A DNA stretch of 64,000 bases from contig OY855913.1 of the NCBI GenBank assembly GCA_963693305.1, positions 2,706,501 through 2,770,500 on the forward strand, read 5' to 3'. The notes beneath the pieces are model-generated. The model made no database searches and had not been told where the DNA came from. It saw only the letters and a program-made list of their open reading frames with translations. Made by a program: the position numbers and the translations under genes. Shown here one piece after another: positions 52,870-64,000 of this stretch (positions are counted from its first letter, which is position 1; each line of letters opens with the position of its first letter). Origin of the DNA: Meandrina meandrites. Taxonomy: Eukaryota > Cnidaria > Anthozoa > Scleractinia > Meandrinidae.

Positions 52870-53350
52870 GGTGGATTCAATCCGGGGAGAGGAACACCCC
52901 TATGAAAATGAGTGGGGTGCTCTTCGGAAAATTTCGGAAACACCCCTAAAAGGTATCATAATCTCATTTTGTGGGCGCGGCCCAAATTCATTTTCACCCC
53001 TAAGAGGTACAAATTCTGGTATACATATCGTAGAATAGCTATTGTTCTCGGGACGCTTGCAGTTGAAGATAATACATAGGTCTTTCATCACGCTTGATGC
53101 TATTCATACACGCGCAGAAAGAGCTTATTTCATTGGCTATTATGAACGCATGGCTGCTTTCAAGTAAGAAACTCAAATACCATGCGGTTCCTGTCAGGTC
53201 GATGACCTTAAAGGCCTCTAAACTGCTAAATGTTACCTCGACAACTCCTGAGACCGTCATTTTACGTTAAAGCACCCTAAGTGTTACCAATGCACCGATT
53301 TTACCCCTTAAAAAGTACGACGAGCACCCCTGCCATTTTTTATGGAGAAG
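52870..53350. repeat. interspersed repeat with CCGGGGAG ends
   Basis: The block contains repeated (A)CACCCCTA/CACCCCTG motifs and ends in GTCCCACCGGGGAG, while the left side begins ATTCAATCCGGGGAGAGGAA. A similar fragment recurs at 63200-63290 (GGGGTTCTTTTCAAAATTTCC, CACCCCTGTCATTTTT, TCTCCCCCGG). Probably a transposon family. Confidence 0.4.
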
Positions 53351-53664
53351 TCCCACCGGGGAGTCAATCAATTCGTTCACGGACGTCTTCCCCGTACCAT
53401 CTTGCCAGTTTTCCCTGGCTTTGTTCATCAGCCATTCTTATCACCCCTTTTCTCAAAGTGCGTCGGTCAGCTCTGGCTAGTTAGAGGAGGCACGTTTTTC
53501 TTAGAATATTAAACAGGTAATAACTCAGATCAATTTATCCACAAGTATTTTTTTTATTGACCTCTTTGTCTATACATCTCCTGCAAAGTGTCTAAGGCTT
53601 CTGCTTCAAGGAGCGCAGTTCTACAAATCCGGTGGATTTCGTTCTAAAAATGTCTTCCTTCGGA

Positions 53665-56600
53665 TCACGCTCCAGGCTGAGAAGTGACAAAAGAAACAAT
53701 ATTTTATTCTCATCATGAAAAATGATACAAAACATTCCTTCCGGCTAAAATTTGTAGAGGGAGTTTTTTTTTGTTTTGTTTTGAGGCCATCAGCCTACGA
53801 ACCAGTAGTAAGGGCTCAGTTTATTTAGATGAGTGTATTTACAGTCAAAACAGCTGAAATGGTCCTCTCAAGAATGAATGGAAATTCGATTTTATAAATT
53901 GTTTTAAACTTCCATTCTTGAAATAAGCAATTCAATGTTTAAACGGCTACTCAAATCAAAACTCGAATGTTGATTGGATTGTTGTTTGGCGTCAGGCAGA
54001 TGGAAATTAGCCAGAATTCGCGTACTTTTAAGTTCCTTTGTCGACCCTCTCATAACACCAAAAGACAGGCAAAACATTTTGGTTTACTACAAAACACAAA
54101 AATACTACGAGCAGAAGATAAACTGGTAAAAATTCCTTGACCTAGTTTTGTATTTATGATGATGTGCCTGTCGCGCGACGCCATACATTATCACCAGAAT
54201 TCTAGTTTTGCATCTAGTCGCCGTTTTAGTGGTAGTGAACATAAATATTACAGTAAAGAATGAACTCAAATTGCTGTTAATGGACTCATTAATGAACATC
54301 TGAAGGAAGATGTAACCTTAACTTGCGGAGAGAAATCACACCACAGCTATAAATATTCAGTTTTTGAAGACGTGGGGAAACAACTTGAAAAGTTTAACCT
54401 CAATTTTTCAAGTTATAATCCATTTCCATCCAAGCCATCCACAGTCAAAGAGACCTGTTAACCGTTTCAGAGCTCGAATATTGCAATTGTTAATAAAAAT
54501 GGACCATTACTTTTACGTTTCATATGACACAAATATATGTTTTGGCTGTTCAAAACTCTGTTAAAATTCATGACTTTAAATACCTTTTTTTCTTTGACGT
54601 TTTCTGTATACTGGCCAGACGTGTTTCCGCGTGGGGAATAGCGTGCTACTACGTAGGTGTCGATGTAGCCATTGCCGCGATCAACTTTTGTCTTAGCCAC
54701 TCCCACGTGAGTAGTTCCCTTCCAAACCACCTGGAATATAAATACAATTGAAAGAACTTTATGTTGAACACGAGGTTGAAGCTTACATAAAATTAAATTT
54801 AGTGAATTATGTAGAACTTCAATTTCATCCTTGTAAGACAGTGTTTACTCATGAAAAAACTGCATGTAAAAATCATTCCATTGTACTGCATTGTGATTTG
54901 TGCATACTTACTATGCGTGGTTAGTAGAATTCTACTAGTACACTAATGCAAATGCTGCAATGTGATTGGCTGAGCTATTGAACACTATCAGCCATTATTG
55001 TGCAGTTGCCGAAGGTCGTCTACAAAATGCGACGTTTTTATCGTTTTTCCGAAGTTTTGGAAGGAAGTTTAAATGTAAATGGATAATAAAATTCTCGAGA
55101 AGACTAAAAGAAGGACATTAGCGGTTTCTAGACTTTAAAAGCTTGAAATTATTGAAAAACGGGAGCACGCGCGTAAACAACCGCAAATTTACCAAGGACA
55201 ATTCAATGCGTGCGATTTTGTTAAAACGTTAAGTTCGATAATGCGTAGGAAAATAATTAGAAACCATTATTTGCATTTATTTCAGTCAGAATTCTACTAA
55301 AACAATTAGATTATTCGCTCTCAATTTCTATGAGGTGATAGTTGATTCGGCCTGCGGCCTCATCAACTATCACCTCATAGAAATCTCGAGCTCATAATCG
55401 AATTGTTAATTAGCGCGCGCATTAAAATGGCGGCTTTTTTTTACGCGCCAGAGAGATAAATCGACATTTTCTTGTAAACGGGTATGGTGAGCTATCGATT
55501 TTTTTCCCTTGTTTCGAATTGCGCCGTAACTTCCTTTTAGTAAAATAGATATAGATCATTTCCCAGCTGTGCTATCGTGAATATAATCATAGATATTATA
55601 AGGAACTTTATAGCATAACTTATGTAAAGCTCGCGCTCTGATATCGATTGGTTCAATAAAGCGTCTACTATTTGCCCATAGGTGGACGTGCGCAGATGTG
55701 CTTAGCAGCCTCCCACGGCCTGCACCCATAGCTCAATGGTGTACGCTGTGGCGTTTACCATTAATTGTTAAATTGCGCATACGACAAGGTGCTGTTGCTC
55801 CTAAGTGAGTACGGGAACCCCCATTTTTATTTCAAAATTTAAGTTCTTTTAAGATAAACAACCAACAGGCAAAGTTGAAATGGCCTAACGGCTTGACGTA
55901 GCTCAGTGTTTTGTTCATCAAATTACATAAACACGTGATGTTGATGGTTAATTATGGATTTTGCTATATACCGTTTACCAGAAAAGTGACTGTGACAGTA
56001 ATTCGTTTGAATTTCAGATTTCGCGGCTGCTGCAAATGCATCGGATTAAAGAATTGAATACACGGCATTAATTTATTTGCAACAGATTTGACCTTGAAAT
56101 TTCCTCAAACAGCCTGCCACTGAGTGCGTTAGCAGATAGTGGTATCCGTCATGCAAACATACTTAAAGCAATATTAAATAATAGTTTTATGTTCAAACAA
56201 CCTTTCTGCGCACTACCCCCTCCCCACCTCCCCTTGAGAAACAAGCTCACCTGTGTGAAGTGGCCAATAACTGAACCAGATCCAGATCCAGTAATATAAT
56301 TGTAATTTTTTTCTTCAGAGTACCTTAATTATTGTACAAAGAAAAGAAAACAGTTTAGGGATTTGTTCGATATATCACGTCAGTTATCGCATTTTACGAG
56401 AGATTCTAACTTTCCCCCAAAATACAATGGCAAGCACCGTCAGATGGCTCCTGAAATTGTCATATGACTATGGAATATATTATTATAAGGCGACTTCTGG
56501 CCGTAAAGTCCTTGCCCTTTTCAACCACTGTATACGTACATGTCTGGACATTGGCACATACATGGTGAAGATTACTATGTTGTTAAAAGTACGATTCTTG

Positions 56601-59600
56601 TCAGACAGTTTGAAGTAGTTACAGTTTAAGGAATACGCCCTCTGGACTACCAAGCCGATAGTCTTTGTCTGCTCTATAACATTCCGTTTTCAAAGGGGCT
56701 ACGTCACGGGGATTTCGCAGATTAGTGTTAATGTTAAGTAACATAAACTATGAAAAACATTATCTTTGAACATCTAAAGGAAGACATGACCTTAATTTGC
56801 GAATAGAAATCAAACTAAAGCTATAAATATTGATTTTTATTGCAACCCATTTCCATTCAAGCCATCCGCAACCAAAGATGCTTGTTAACAGTTTCAGTGC
56901 TCTAATATAGCAATTGTTAAAAAAAAATTAGGCTTCCTACACCAGAAATATAAATTGCGACTGTTCGAAAATCTGTTAACATCATTGACAAAGTCCCTTT
57001 AACAGTTAAAGATCCTCAGTTTAGGCTTCCCTTCCCTTTTGGTTTCCCTTCCCTTATGCTGCATTTGTATTTTAGCCAAGTACATTCAAGCACTCAAAGG
57101 TTATAGTCTGCGTTCAAGTCAGGTGGTCCATGAGGCCGGAGCTATCCTGGTTTCAGTAGCGTGAAGCGACTAGAAAGGTTTCTACTCCACCTGGATGCGA
57201 TGCTAGTCCATCGCAAAACTCGGCGGAACACATTTATACACCTGGGTGGAGAGAGGCACCGTGAGAGTAAAGTGTCTTGCCCAAGAACACAACACAGTGA
57301 CGCCGGCCTGGGCTCGAACCAGGACTGCACGATCTGGAGTTAGGCCACCGCGCCTCCCACACTTCACGACGACCAAACAAAAAAGCAAAACAGTTATATA
57401 AACTAAAAGCACTCACCAAATCTCCACTGCACGAGAGCATGACTTTACTGTTTGGGCAAAAGCATGGTAAAGGTTTTCTCCTTCACCATATGTCTGAAGT
57501 TTCGGATCGTGGTTCAATTGCCCTGTCGCTGCCAGGTGATCGGCCCAGTCCTTCGCATGTTGAGCCAGTGCGTCATCCCAGACCAGGCCTGGTGTGTTTT
57601 GATGAAGGGCACGCTTGTCATTATGAGCTTGTAGGCAGGCGTATTGGTTCACTTCGTCTAAACAACAACAAAAAATAAATATGTGTACATTATAATCTTC
57701 ATAATCCGACTTTGCGACATGAATCATGCGTAGGGATTTGAAACAAACACCCTAATATATAAGTTAACCTTAAGGTGCCTGAAAACTGATCTCATCAAAC
57801 GATACCTAACCTTTTTAATCATATTCCAAGCAGTTTTTTCCTATCGGATTGTTTTAGATTAATGTAGTTTTTAGGGAAATCGATAAAATGTTAGGTATGG
57901 TAAAATGTTAGTGATTAATTCAAAATCAAATTTCATCTCTTTTCTGTTAATTTTCAGAAAAAAAATAAAACGCGCTCGGTGTGTACGTCAAGGCAAGAGA
58001 GTATGAAGTGGTTGAGGTCAATAAACATGCAAGAAAGAACGAGGCCAATATCCAGCTATCGTTCCTTTAACTTGCGTGTTTGTTAGTCGATCTCGAATGT
58101 TTGCTTGGCTGCTTGTTAGTTTATTTTGATTTTTTCAACTCACCTGTGGGAGCTGGAGTGGCTGGCGCTGAAACGAAATTCACATAAAACTCAAATCAAA
58201 AGTTGTAAAAAGAAAAACATCGCAAATAACTAAGCGTACGTTTAGATTGTGTCTTAAGATAATATCAAGCTACGTGAATATTCGATTTGTTAACGTGTTA
58301 ACTATGGCAAGGCAGTCTTGAGTTAAATCCGAGAGTTGTGATTGGTTCTTTCTTGGTCGAAATTTTACCATATGGACGGTCATAAGCCTTTTTTTTGTTT
58401 TCGAAATTCACAATTTGCAGCTAAAATGAGTGCCATGTAATAAACTACTTACTAACCTGGCTTGCTCGAGCCATACTGGGGAATATTGGCCCTTGGTCGT
58501 TTTTTAAACACTTCACTGCGCTCGGTCCGTATTGCCACAAGCTCGGGCCAATATTCCACAATACGGCCCTCGGTTAGTAAGAGGTTATTATTATATGCCA
58601 AGGCAGCCTTGAGGTAAATCCGTGCGTTGTGATTGGTTCTTTCTTTTCCGGGATTTTGCGATACGGACTGTTCCCATGGAAACAGTCATTAGCCGTGTGC
58701 CACTCCAACATAAAATTCATATATCTTTGAGCCAACGTGTAATGTTGACAAATCACGATATTTTATTCAACCTCGTCCAATGATGTTATTTTTCAACTTT
58801 TCCGCATTTGAGCTGAGCTAGAATATTGAATTTTGATCATGCGGAGTTTTGAATCAAGACTCAAATCTGACAGAGATGTTAATCAATACAGGAGTGCCCT
58901 GTAACTCATGAATAACTCAGAGTGACAATAGAGGGAAACTTCGAGGTCGAGTGTCAAACCGGTTTTGCAAAATTCATTCATTCTCCTGCCTGTTGAGAAA
59001 TTAAAACTCGAAGCTTTTATTTCGTGTTACTTTTTTCGCTGACTAAAATAATACTTTCTCTTTGCATTTCTGCCAAGCCCAACGTGTTCCATTCTTAATT
59101 TACATATTATTTTGTCTGTTTTGAACTCGAATAGGAGGTGGCAGCGTTCTTGAGTGCCGGGTTATAGTGTTGTTTCACGGTAGACTTGTAAAATAGGCGA
59201 CTAGTCTGCCTCCTACCAGTCAGGATTTTTAACTTGATATTGTTGTGCTGCAGGTTTTTTCAATATTTGCTTCCAGTGCTTGTTTCATTAGATATCCCCG
59301 ACGCCCTCGTGGCAAGAAGATAATTATTATATCTATTTATTAAAAGTATCTTATCTGTAAATAGTTTTGAAGAGTCTCTTCAAACACTGCAAAACACACA
59401 CGTTCCTTAGCTGACTATTATTATTTTATTAACCAGAATTTGTACATCAGGTGTATTTATATTTCCAGAGGTCTAAAAACACAAAATGCATTGAACATAA
59501 CCATGGCCAATTCCTCTGCTGTTTAATTAGATGTTTTTCTCCTGAGATATTTTTTTGTGTATTTGCTAACTTTATCATCTGGAAATTTTTTTCGTCTTAA

Positions 59601-59759
59601 TTTTCAAACCTAACGGCCATGTTCGCACTTTCTAGCTCGTTGTTGCGTGCCCTCAATCCTCCAATAATAGAAACTTCTTCCAAATTTGGTCGGTCGGGCC
59701 GGTTAGCTGTGGATTGTAAGCCAATCAGAAACAGAGAAATATTTCGAATGTATAATAAC

Positions 59760-59813
<54 letters not shown>

Positions 59814-60704
59814 TAACGATCACTGTTGTTTGTATATTGACTATATTTTCCATTTTACTAACCTTCGCAGTTGCCACAGCTTGCATAGCAGTTCTCATTC
59901 ATAAACTCAAAGTGTTCGCCTTCACAGTAACCACTTGCCGCCCATGATGCACAATCGGGACTTCGATTTAGCTGGTTATCAGTGCACACTGCAGGTTGCA
60001 ATTGATCGCGCCACTCAATTAGTTGATTATCAACTTAAAGTTAATAGTTAGCTCTTGTTAACCGAGCAGAAGGTTTGTATTGGAGAATCATGACCGAGAT
60101 CATGAGAACAGACCGAACCGGCGCAGTGACATTGTACTCACAACCGAGGTCACGCGCAGTTCTCCCAAACAGACCGCGACTAAGATGTTAAGATGAGAAG
60201 ATGTTCATTACATGGCCAGACAAGAAAAATTTTTCGAAAGCGATGAATGCTTTTGCTATTCAACAAGTTACTTTTATTTCTTCGACTTAATAGTTTTGGC
60301 AGAAAGAAGTCAATGTTTTTGTATTTTTAATTAATTAATTTGTTTGTGTTTAGATGCGGTCTAGATGGGAAAGTATAGACCACGGTCAATATAGATTTTA
60401 GCCAATCAAAGTCGTTAATTTATTGGTTCACAATCCTTGTATTTCGCGTTCTAACTGAATTGTTGGGCTTTAATACTTTTGCATGTTCACTGTGTTTTTA
60501 AACAGGAACAAACATTTCGAAACTAAGATAATACTTACTACAACTGTACAAATTACCTAATTACTTACAAACTCTTTTTTCCACATATTTCTCCTCTCGA
60601 AAGGCATTCGCGGGACGCTGTGGAACTGGTATCAAACGCTCTGGGGCGCCATGACAGGTGACTTGAAATGCAGCGAGCGAGAAACCAAGAAAGAAGATTG
60701 ACAT
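53665..60704 (-). CDS. Gene E: secreted ShKT-CAP protein
   Basis: Minus-strand exons: 60704-60569, 59988-59863, 58167-58144, 57657-57417, 56323-56251, 54730-54584, 53676-53665; phases join to 252 residues. Residues 1-17 are the signal (MSIFFLGFSLAAFQVTC), followed by HGAPE and a propeptide to EKR at 42-44. One six-Cys ShKT lies at 46-87 (CTDNQ...DCASWAASGYC...FMNENCYASCGNC). An 8-residue APATPAPT linker follows. CAP fills 96-252: [39 protein letters not shown] and YVVARYSPRGN; the His/Glu tetrad is present. The last exon is 12 nt (PGA-stop). The second CAP exon encodes GSGSGS in place of the usual NPGF segment. Its large introns hold a SINE, palindromes and an ATT microsatellite. Confidence 0.8.
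55301..55407. mobile_element. palindromic MITE-like element
   Basis: Arms AACAATTAGATTAT...TTTCTATGAGGTGATAGTTGAT and the inverted counterpart, around GCCTGCGGCC. The central 20 bp of each arm are perfectly complementary. Same family as 15774-15872. Confidence 0.55.
57122..57358 (-). mobile_element. tRNA-derived SINE, minus orientation
   Basis: Read on the minus strand it begins with a tRNA-like head (GCGGTGGCCTAACTCC, then GGTTCGAGCCC as B box), followed by GTTCTTGGGCAAGACACTTTAC, a CTCTCCACCCAGGTGTATAA motif and a GATGGACTAGCATCGCATCC body. It matches 63464-63750. Intronic in gene E, just before CAP exon 1's donor. Confidence 0.75.
58438..58590. mobile_element. MITE with TAATAA...TTACTAACC inverted ends
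   Basis: The left end TAATAAACTACTTACTAACC and the right end GGTTAGTAAGAGGTTATTA are inverted. The flanking DNA on both sides carries similar GGCAAGGCAGTCTTGAG...TTGTGATTGGTTCTTTCTT sequences (58303 on, 58598 on), so the element may sit inside a larger duplicated repeat. In a gene E intron. Confidence 0.55.
59760..59813. repeat. ATT microsatellite
   Basis: About 17 uninterrupted ATT units, in a gene E intron close to the ShKT exon. Confidence 0.9.
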
Positions 60705-63700
60705 CTTTGTTGGATTCTCCTTAAATCGAGAAAACAGAAAATTGTAAGACATTGCAACACAATTGTGCTATGAACTCAGTTTTCAACCTTTCTCGGGTTA
60801 AGTAGAAGCGTGGTGTTGGTTGTTGTATGTCACTTTCTAACAGACGCGGATCTAGGGACCAGGGCTGGGAGCACTTGGGATTCCCTTTTTCAGTGTTAAG
60901 GTGATTCCACTGAATTACATTGCGCATCCTTGCTGTGCATAATTTTTCGCGTCACTTAGCGCGTGCGCACAGAACATTACAGGATTTCCTTCAGGTTAAG
61001 TTCTTCTAAACGAGCATGGTGATCCCCAACATATGGTTTACTACAATATATCGCGATTTAAAGAAACGTTTAAAACTCTACTTTGAGATATTTTTATTTG
61101 AATGTTTAAAAAACACGTATTAGGTAGTGCTGCTAAGTGCGCACGTACGCATTAAAATCTTTAATTTCTTTCATGATCTTAATTTCTGTTCAATTAAAAT
61201 AGTTTGTTATGTAAAATGAAGGTCTATTTTTGTTGAACTGCTTCAATATTTTAATGAAAGAAATGATTTTTCTAGTAATGATAGTTCCCTATTCGGATTA
61301 CTAGGGTTCCTAATATAATCCTCGTGGGTCATTTATTTACTATAATAGTCATCTAGGTTGTACAAAAACGAGCTCGGTGAGCCCCATTTTTTTATTCCAT
61401 TTGTGTACATTTTTTTGCATTTTAAGCACTAAAAGGGCCACTTTCAAAGCAATTTAAGACCCGTTTTGCTTCTGGTCCAGCTCTCCACCATATCTAGCTA
61501 GATTTATCACAGCTCATCACAGCACAGTTATTACAAATAGTACAATAAAAGTTTTCGATCATTTTCTGAACTACATCTACTAGTTTCAGACGCTTACCAA
61601 TGATTTCCTAAGAATAATGCAATGAAAGGTTTTTCGACCATAAAAACTCTTTAGGTTCTTTTGTCGGCAACTTGAAAATTTGCATTCCTGTTGTTATTTC
61701 AAGCCATCGTTTCGCACTTTAAACAAAGACGTGATTGTACGTTCTTCTGCTCTTGTTCTGTTCTCCATGTAGAGAAGAACTCTCGCGAAATAAGTTATTT
61801 TTTTTTATCGTCACCTGTTTAGGCCACGTTCTAGTTTCTTGCTTAATTTGGCGTTTTCTATCGCGTTCACTTTGGTATTGCAAAATAAAAATCAAGTAAA
61901 CAGGTAAAAGGGATTTAATATGCATACAGTTTCTTTCATACAATCCTTCACACATGAGCAGCAGTCATGAATAGAACAAGCACAAAATAACATGCGTAAT
62001 GAAATTTGCGTTTATACGGAAATCTTGTTCAGCTTTCTAAACACAAATTGTTAGTTGTACCAGTTTTCTTTGCACTAAACAAACCACAGCAAAAAGGGGT
62101 GGAGGTTTAGCACGTTTCACTCAGTTCTAATGTTCAGCAAAAAACAAAATTGGCATTAATTCAATCAAGTATTAACGTCATGGATGAATGCAATAAGTGT
62201 ACCAAGTCATACATCACCTCTTCATTAAACCAAATTTACTTTCCTTTGGCTTAATTCTTTTACTAACTTGACGTACTTTACTTTTAAGCTAGTAACTACA
62301 CTTAACAAGCAACAAAAACAAATTTGGTTTAACAACACTTTTGGCATTTGCCCATATGTTAAATCGTGTTTACCCGCTTATGGCATTCACCCATGGAATA
62401 TAACATACCATATCACGACAGGGCATACAAATCTTAAATCTCGATGCTATTTAGATCCGTTATCCTTAAGTTAATTTTTCGATGAAAATACGCGATGCCA
62501 GGCTGATCGTTACTTACTGAATGGTTGTCTCGAAGGTTTGGGTGGGTCAACAAGAAAACGCCTTGTCTGTTTAAAAATTTTCTTTCGATTGTTCCTTTGG
62601 TCATTTCCCAGATGTGGTTTGATTTCCCATACACTTCCTCCTCGAATACCCACCCACTCGTAAAATGACAAAAACTGACCTCGTAAACTTACCAGGGGAG
62701 GCTTTGTTACTGTTATGTATAGTGGCTGTAAATGTTAATATGTCAAACAGTCGTGCAAGACTAAGACTTCAGTGTTAAAGGGCGGATAAATGCATACATC
62801 TAATTTAATTACCCTTGTCAGAGGATACACGGCAAAACCGAAAGGTAGTATGGGTAGTACGGGCTGAATAGTATTTTATAGGCGAGATCGATCCGTAAGT
62901 GCTCGCTTCATTTAGTCTCTTGTTGTATGTACGCTACCACACCCAAAAAACTTCCGAGATTTCATTTTTGACGTAATAACCCGAGTGGAGGGGACACTTC
63001 TATTAATGACGGGGATATAAAATGAAAGAGGGACCGCCGTTGGATTTATCTTGGTACTGTTTAGGTTACTGAGCCATAAATGGCAGAAATTATGTCCAAC
63101 TCCGTTAATTTTTAGGTGATACATCTCAATTGCTATTATATAATTGTCAGTGCCAGTAAAAGTTGGTGTTTTAGAATGGTTTCTCCAGAAGAACTCCTGG
63201 TACCCACTTATCGAGATAGGGGTTCTTTTCAAAATTTCCGACGAACACCCCTGTCATTTTTGTAGTGGAGTCTCCCCCGGTCGTAATACATCAAATACAA
63301 ATGCGAATAACTAACAAACGCACGACGCCGATGTGGCCATGACTGGCGTAGCCGTACACGAAGCTCGAGTTTTTGATAGTTTTTAAATTGTTTGTTGAAG
63401 TTGCGTATATAATAATCTTTATATAAAACAATAAAGCTGCACTCGGTAATGTTTCGAGTTTTAGGAGGTGGTGCGGTGGCCTAATGGTTTATGCGCAGGA
63501 CTCCGAATGGAGTGGTCTGGGTTCGAATCCTGGCCGGGGCCATTGCGTTTTGTTCTTGGGCAAGATACTTTACTCTCATAGTGCCTCTCTCCACCCAGGT
63601 GTATAAATGGGTACTGGCGAATTTACTGCTGGGGGTAACCTTCGATGGACTAGCATCCCATCCAGGGAGGAGTAAAAATATTCCTTATCCCTTGATACTA

Positions 63701-63819
63701 CTAAACCTGGGTTAAGCTCTGGCCTGATGGACCAATAGACCCATATACATATTATGCAGACTTTACCTTTACATTTTCTTCGAAATTTTAGGGATACATA
63801 ACAGCAAGAGATAACTCAC
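60705..63819. other. upstream region of gene E
   Basis: Presumed gene E promoter, then AT-rich DNA with no supported gene. It contains a repeat fragment at 63200-63290 and the SINE at 63464-63750. ORFs up to 106 codons show no family features. Confidence 0.45.
63464..63750 (+). mobile_element. tRNA-derived SINE, plus orientation
   Basis: The tRNA-like head GTGCGGTGGCCTAATGGTTT (A box) is followed by GGGTTCGAATCCTGGCC (B box), GTTCTTGGGCAAGATACTTT, CCACCCAGGTGTATAAATGG, GATGGACTAGCATCCCATCC and a GGCCTGATGGACC tail. The best-preserved copy of the family in the window. Confidence 0.8.
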
Positions 63820-63934
63820 CTGCGCGATGCGGAATAATAGGGACGGGCAGGATTATGATTACACTCTGATGCAAATCCCTAGTGTCGCACCTGCGGAATC
63901 TATCACATTCCCCCGAGGGACAGGTGAATAACAT
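63820..63934 (-). CDS. unassigned candidate coding exon
   Basis: On the minus strand an open stretch ends at a good donor (GCGCAG then GTGAGT) and encodes CPSGECDRFRRCDTRDLHQ, then a hydrophobic VIIILPVPIIPHR. The Cys and Arg/Asp pattern looks protein-like, but I cannot place the family. It may be part of a further gene extending past 64000. Start and upstream boundary are unknown. Confidence 0.3.
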
Positions 63935-64000
63935 GCTTGCTTTACACTTTTGTGAGCTTATTCTTCATTCCTTCGGTATTTGTATGTAAATAATCCTGAT

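Larger units (their letters stand above)
51096..53664. other. intergenic between gene D upstream region and gene E
   Basis: No gene seen apart from an orphan terminal-exon copy (52435-52446) and a repeat at 52870-53350. The stretch 53480-53664 resembles the 3' flank of gene D, with a minus-strand AATAAA at 53553-53558. Confidence 0.45.

Noticed and set aside
57142..57440. Several ORFs of 60-69 codons on both strands
   Set aside because: They lie in the tRNA-derived SINE and recur with it at 63464-63750.

Overview
The window is eukaryotic, AT-rich and intron-rich, and carries tRNA-derived SINEs, MITEs and microsatellites. The gene content (secreted ShKT, CAP and mucin-like modular proteins) and the SINE types suggest an anthozoan cnidarian, most likely a stony coral. 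The species call is inference; the gene calls come from conserved residues, splice sites and codon phases read in the sequence. All exon joins are hand-made and unsupported by transcripts.

Layout. 1-9.5 kb, minus strand: the 5' two thirds of an RNFT1/RNFT2-like RING/transmembrane ubiquitin ligase, its introns full of DNA-transposon and SINE copies; the RING exons lie beyond the left edge. 10.3-60.7 kb: a cluster of five related secreted-protein genes, here called A (10298-16592, minus), B (20738-28125, plus), C (31792-37657, minus), D (41716-46724, minus) and E (53665-60704, minus). The rest is intergenic DNA dominated by duplicated segments, palindromic elements and simple repeats. At the right edge there is only a SINE and one unassigned candidate exon.

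The five cluster genes share one plan. A signal-peptide/propeptide exon ends near a basic KR site. Between it and the C-terminal domain lie small symmetrical phase 1-1 exons encoding ShKT domains or Pro/Thr/Ser linkers. The C-terminal domain follows. A is ShKT-ShKT-mucin-CAP, C is microexon linker-CAP with no ShKT, D is three ShKT-CAP, and E is ShKT-CAP. B has the same front end as A and a 400-residue mucin linker, but its C-terminus is a different domain of about 265 residues with conserved CYNYA, DFHWYR and WSHKPG motifs, possibly a Cys/His hydrolase. A and B are divergent and look like an inverted duplication. C and D lie in tandem 10-kb units whose flanks are also duplicated.

The most notable observations are: (1) a tandem array of ten 18-nt microexons in gene C, each in a 114-131 bp unit, one with a GT-to-AT donor change; (2) the exchange of the C-terminal domain between A and B; (3) a ShKT exon in B broken by a local duplication; (4) a 12-nt last exon shared by C, D and E, plus an orphan copy. 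The likely shared role is secretion of modular extracellular or mucus-associated proteins; whether this is defence, venom, digestion or matrix cannot be told from the sequence.
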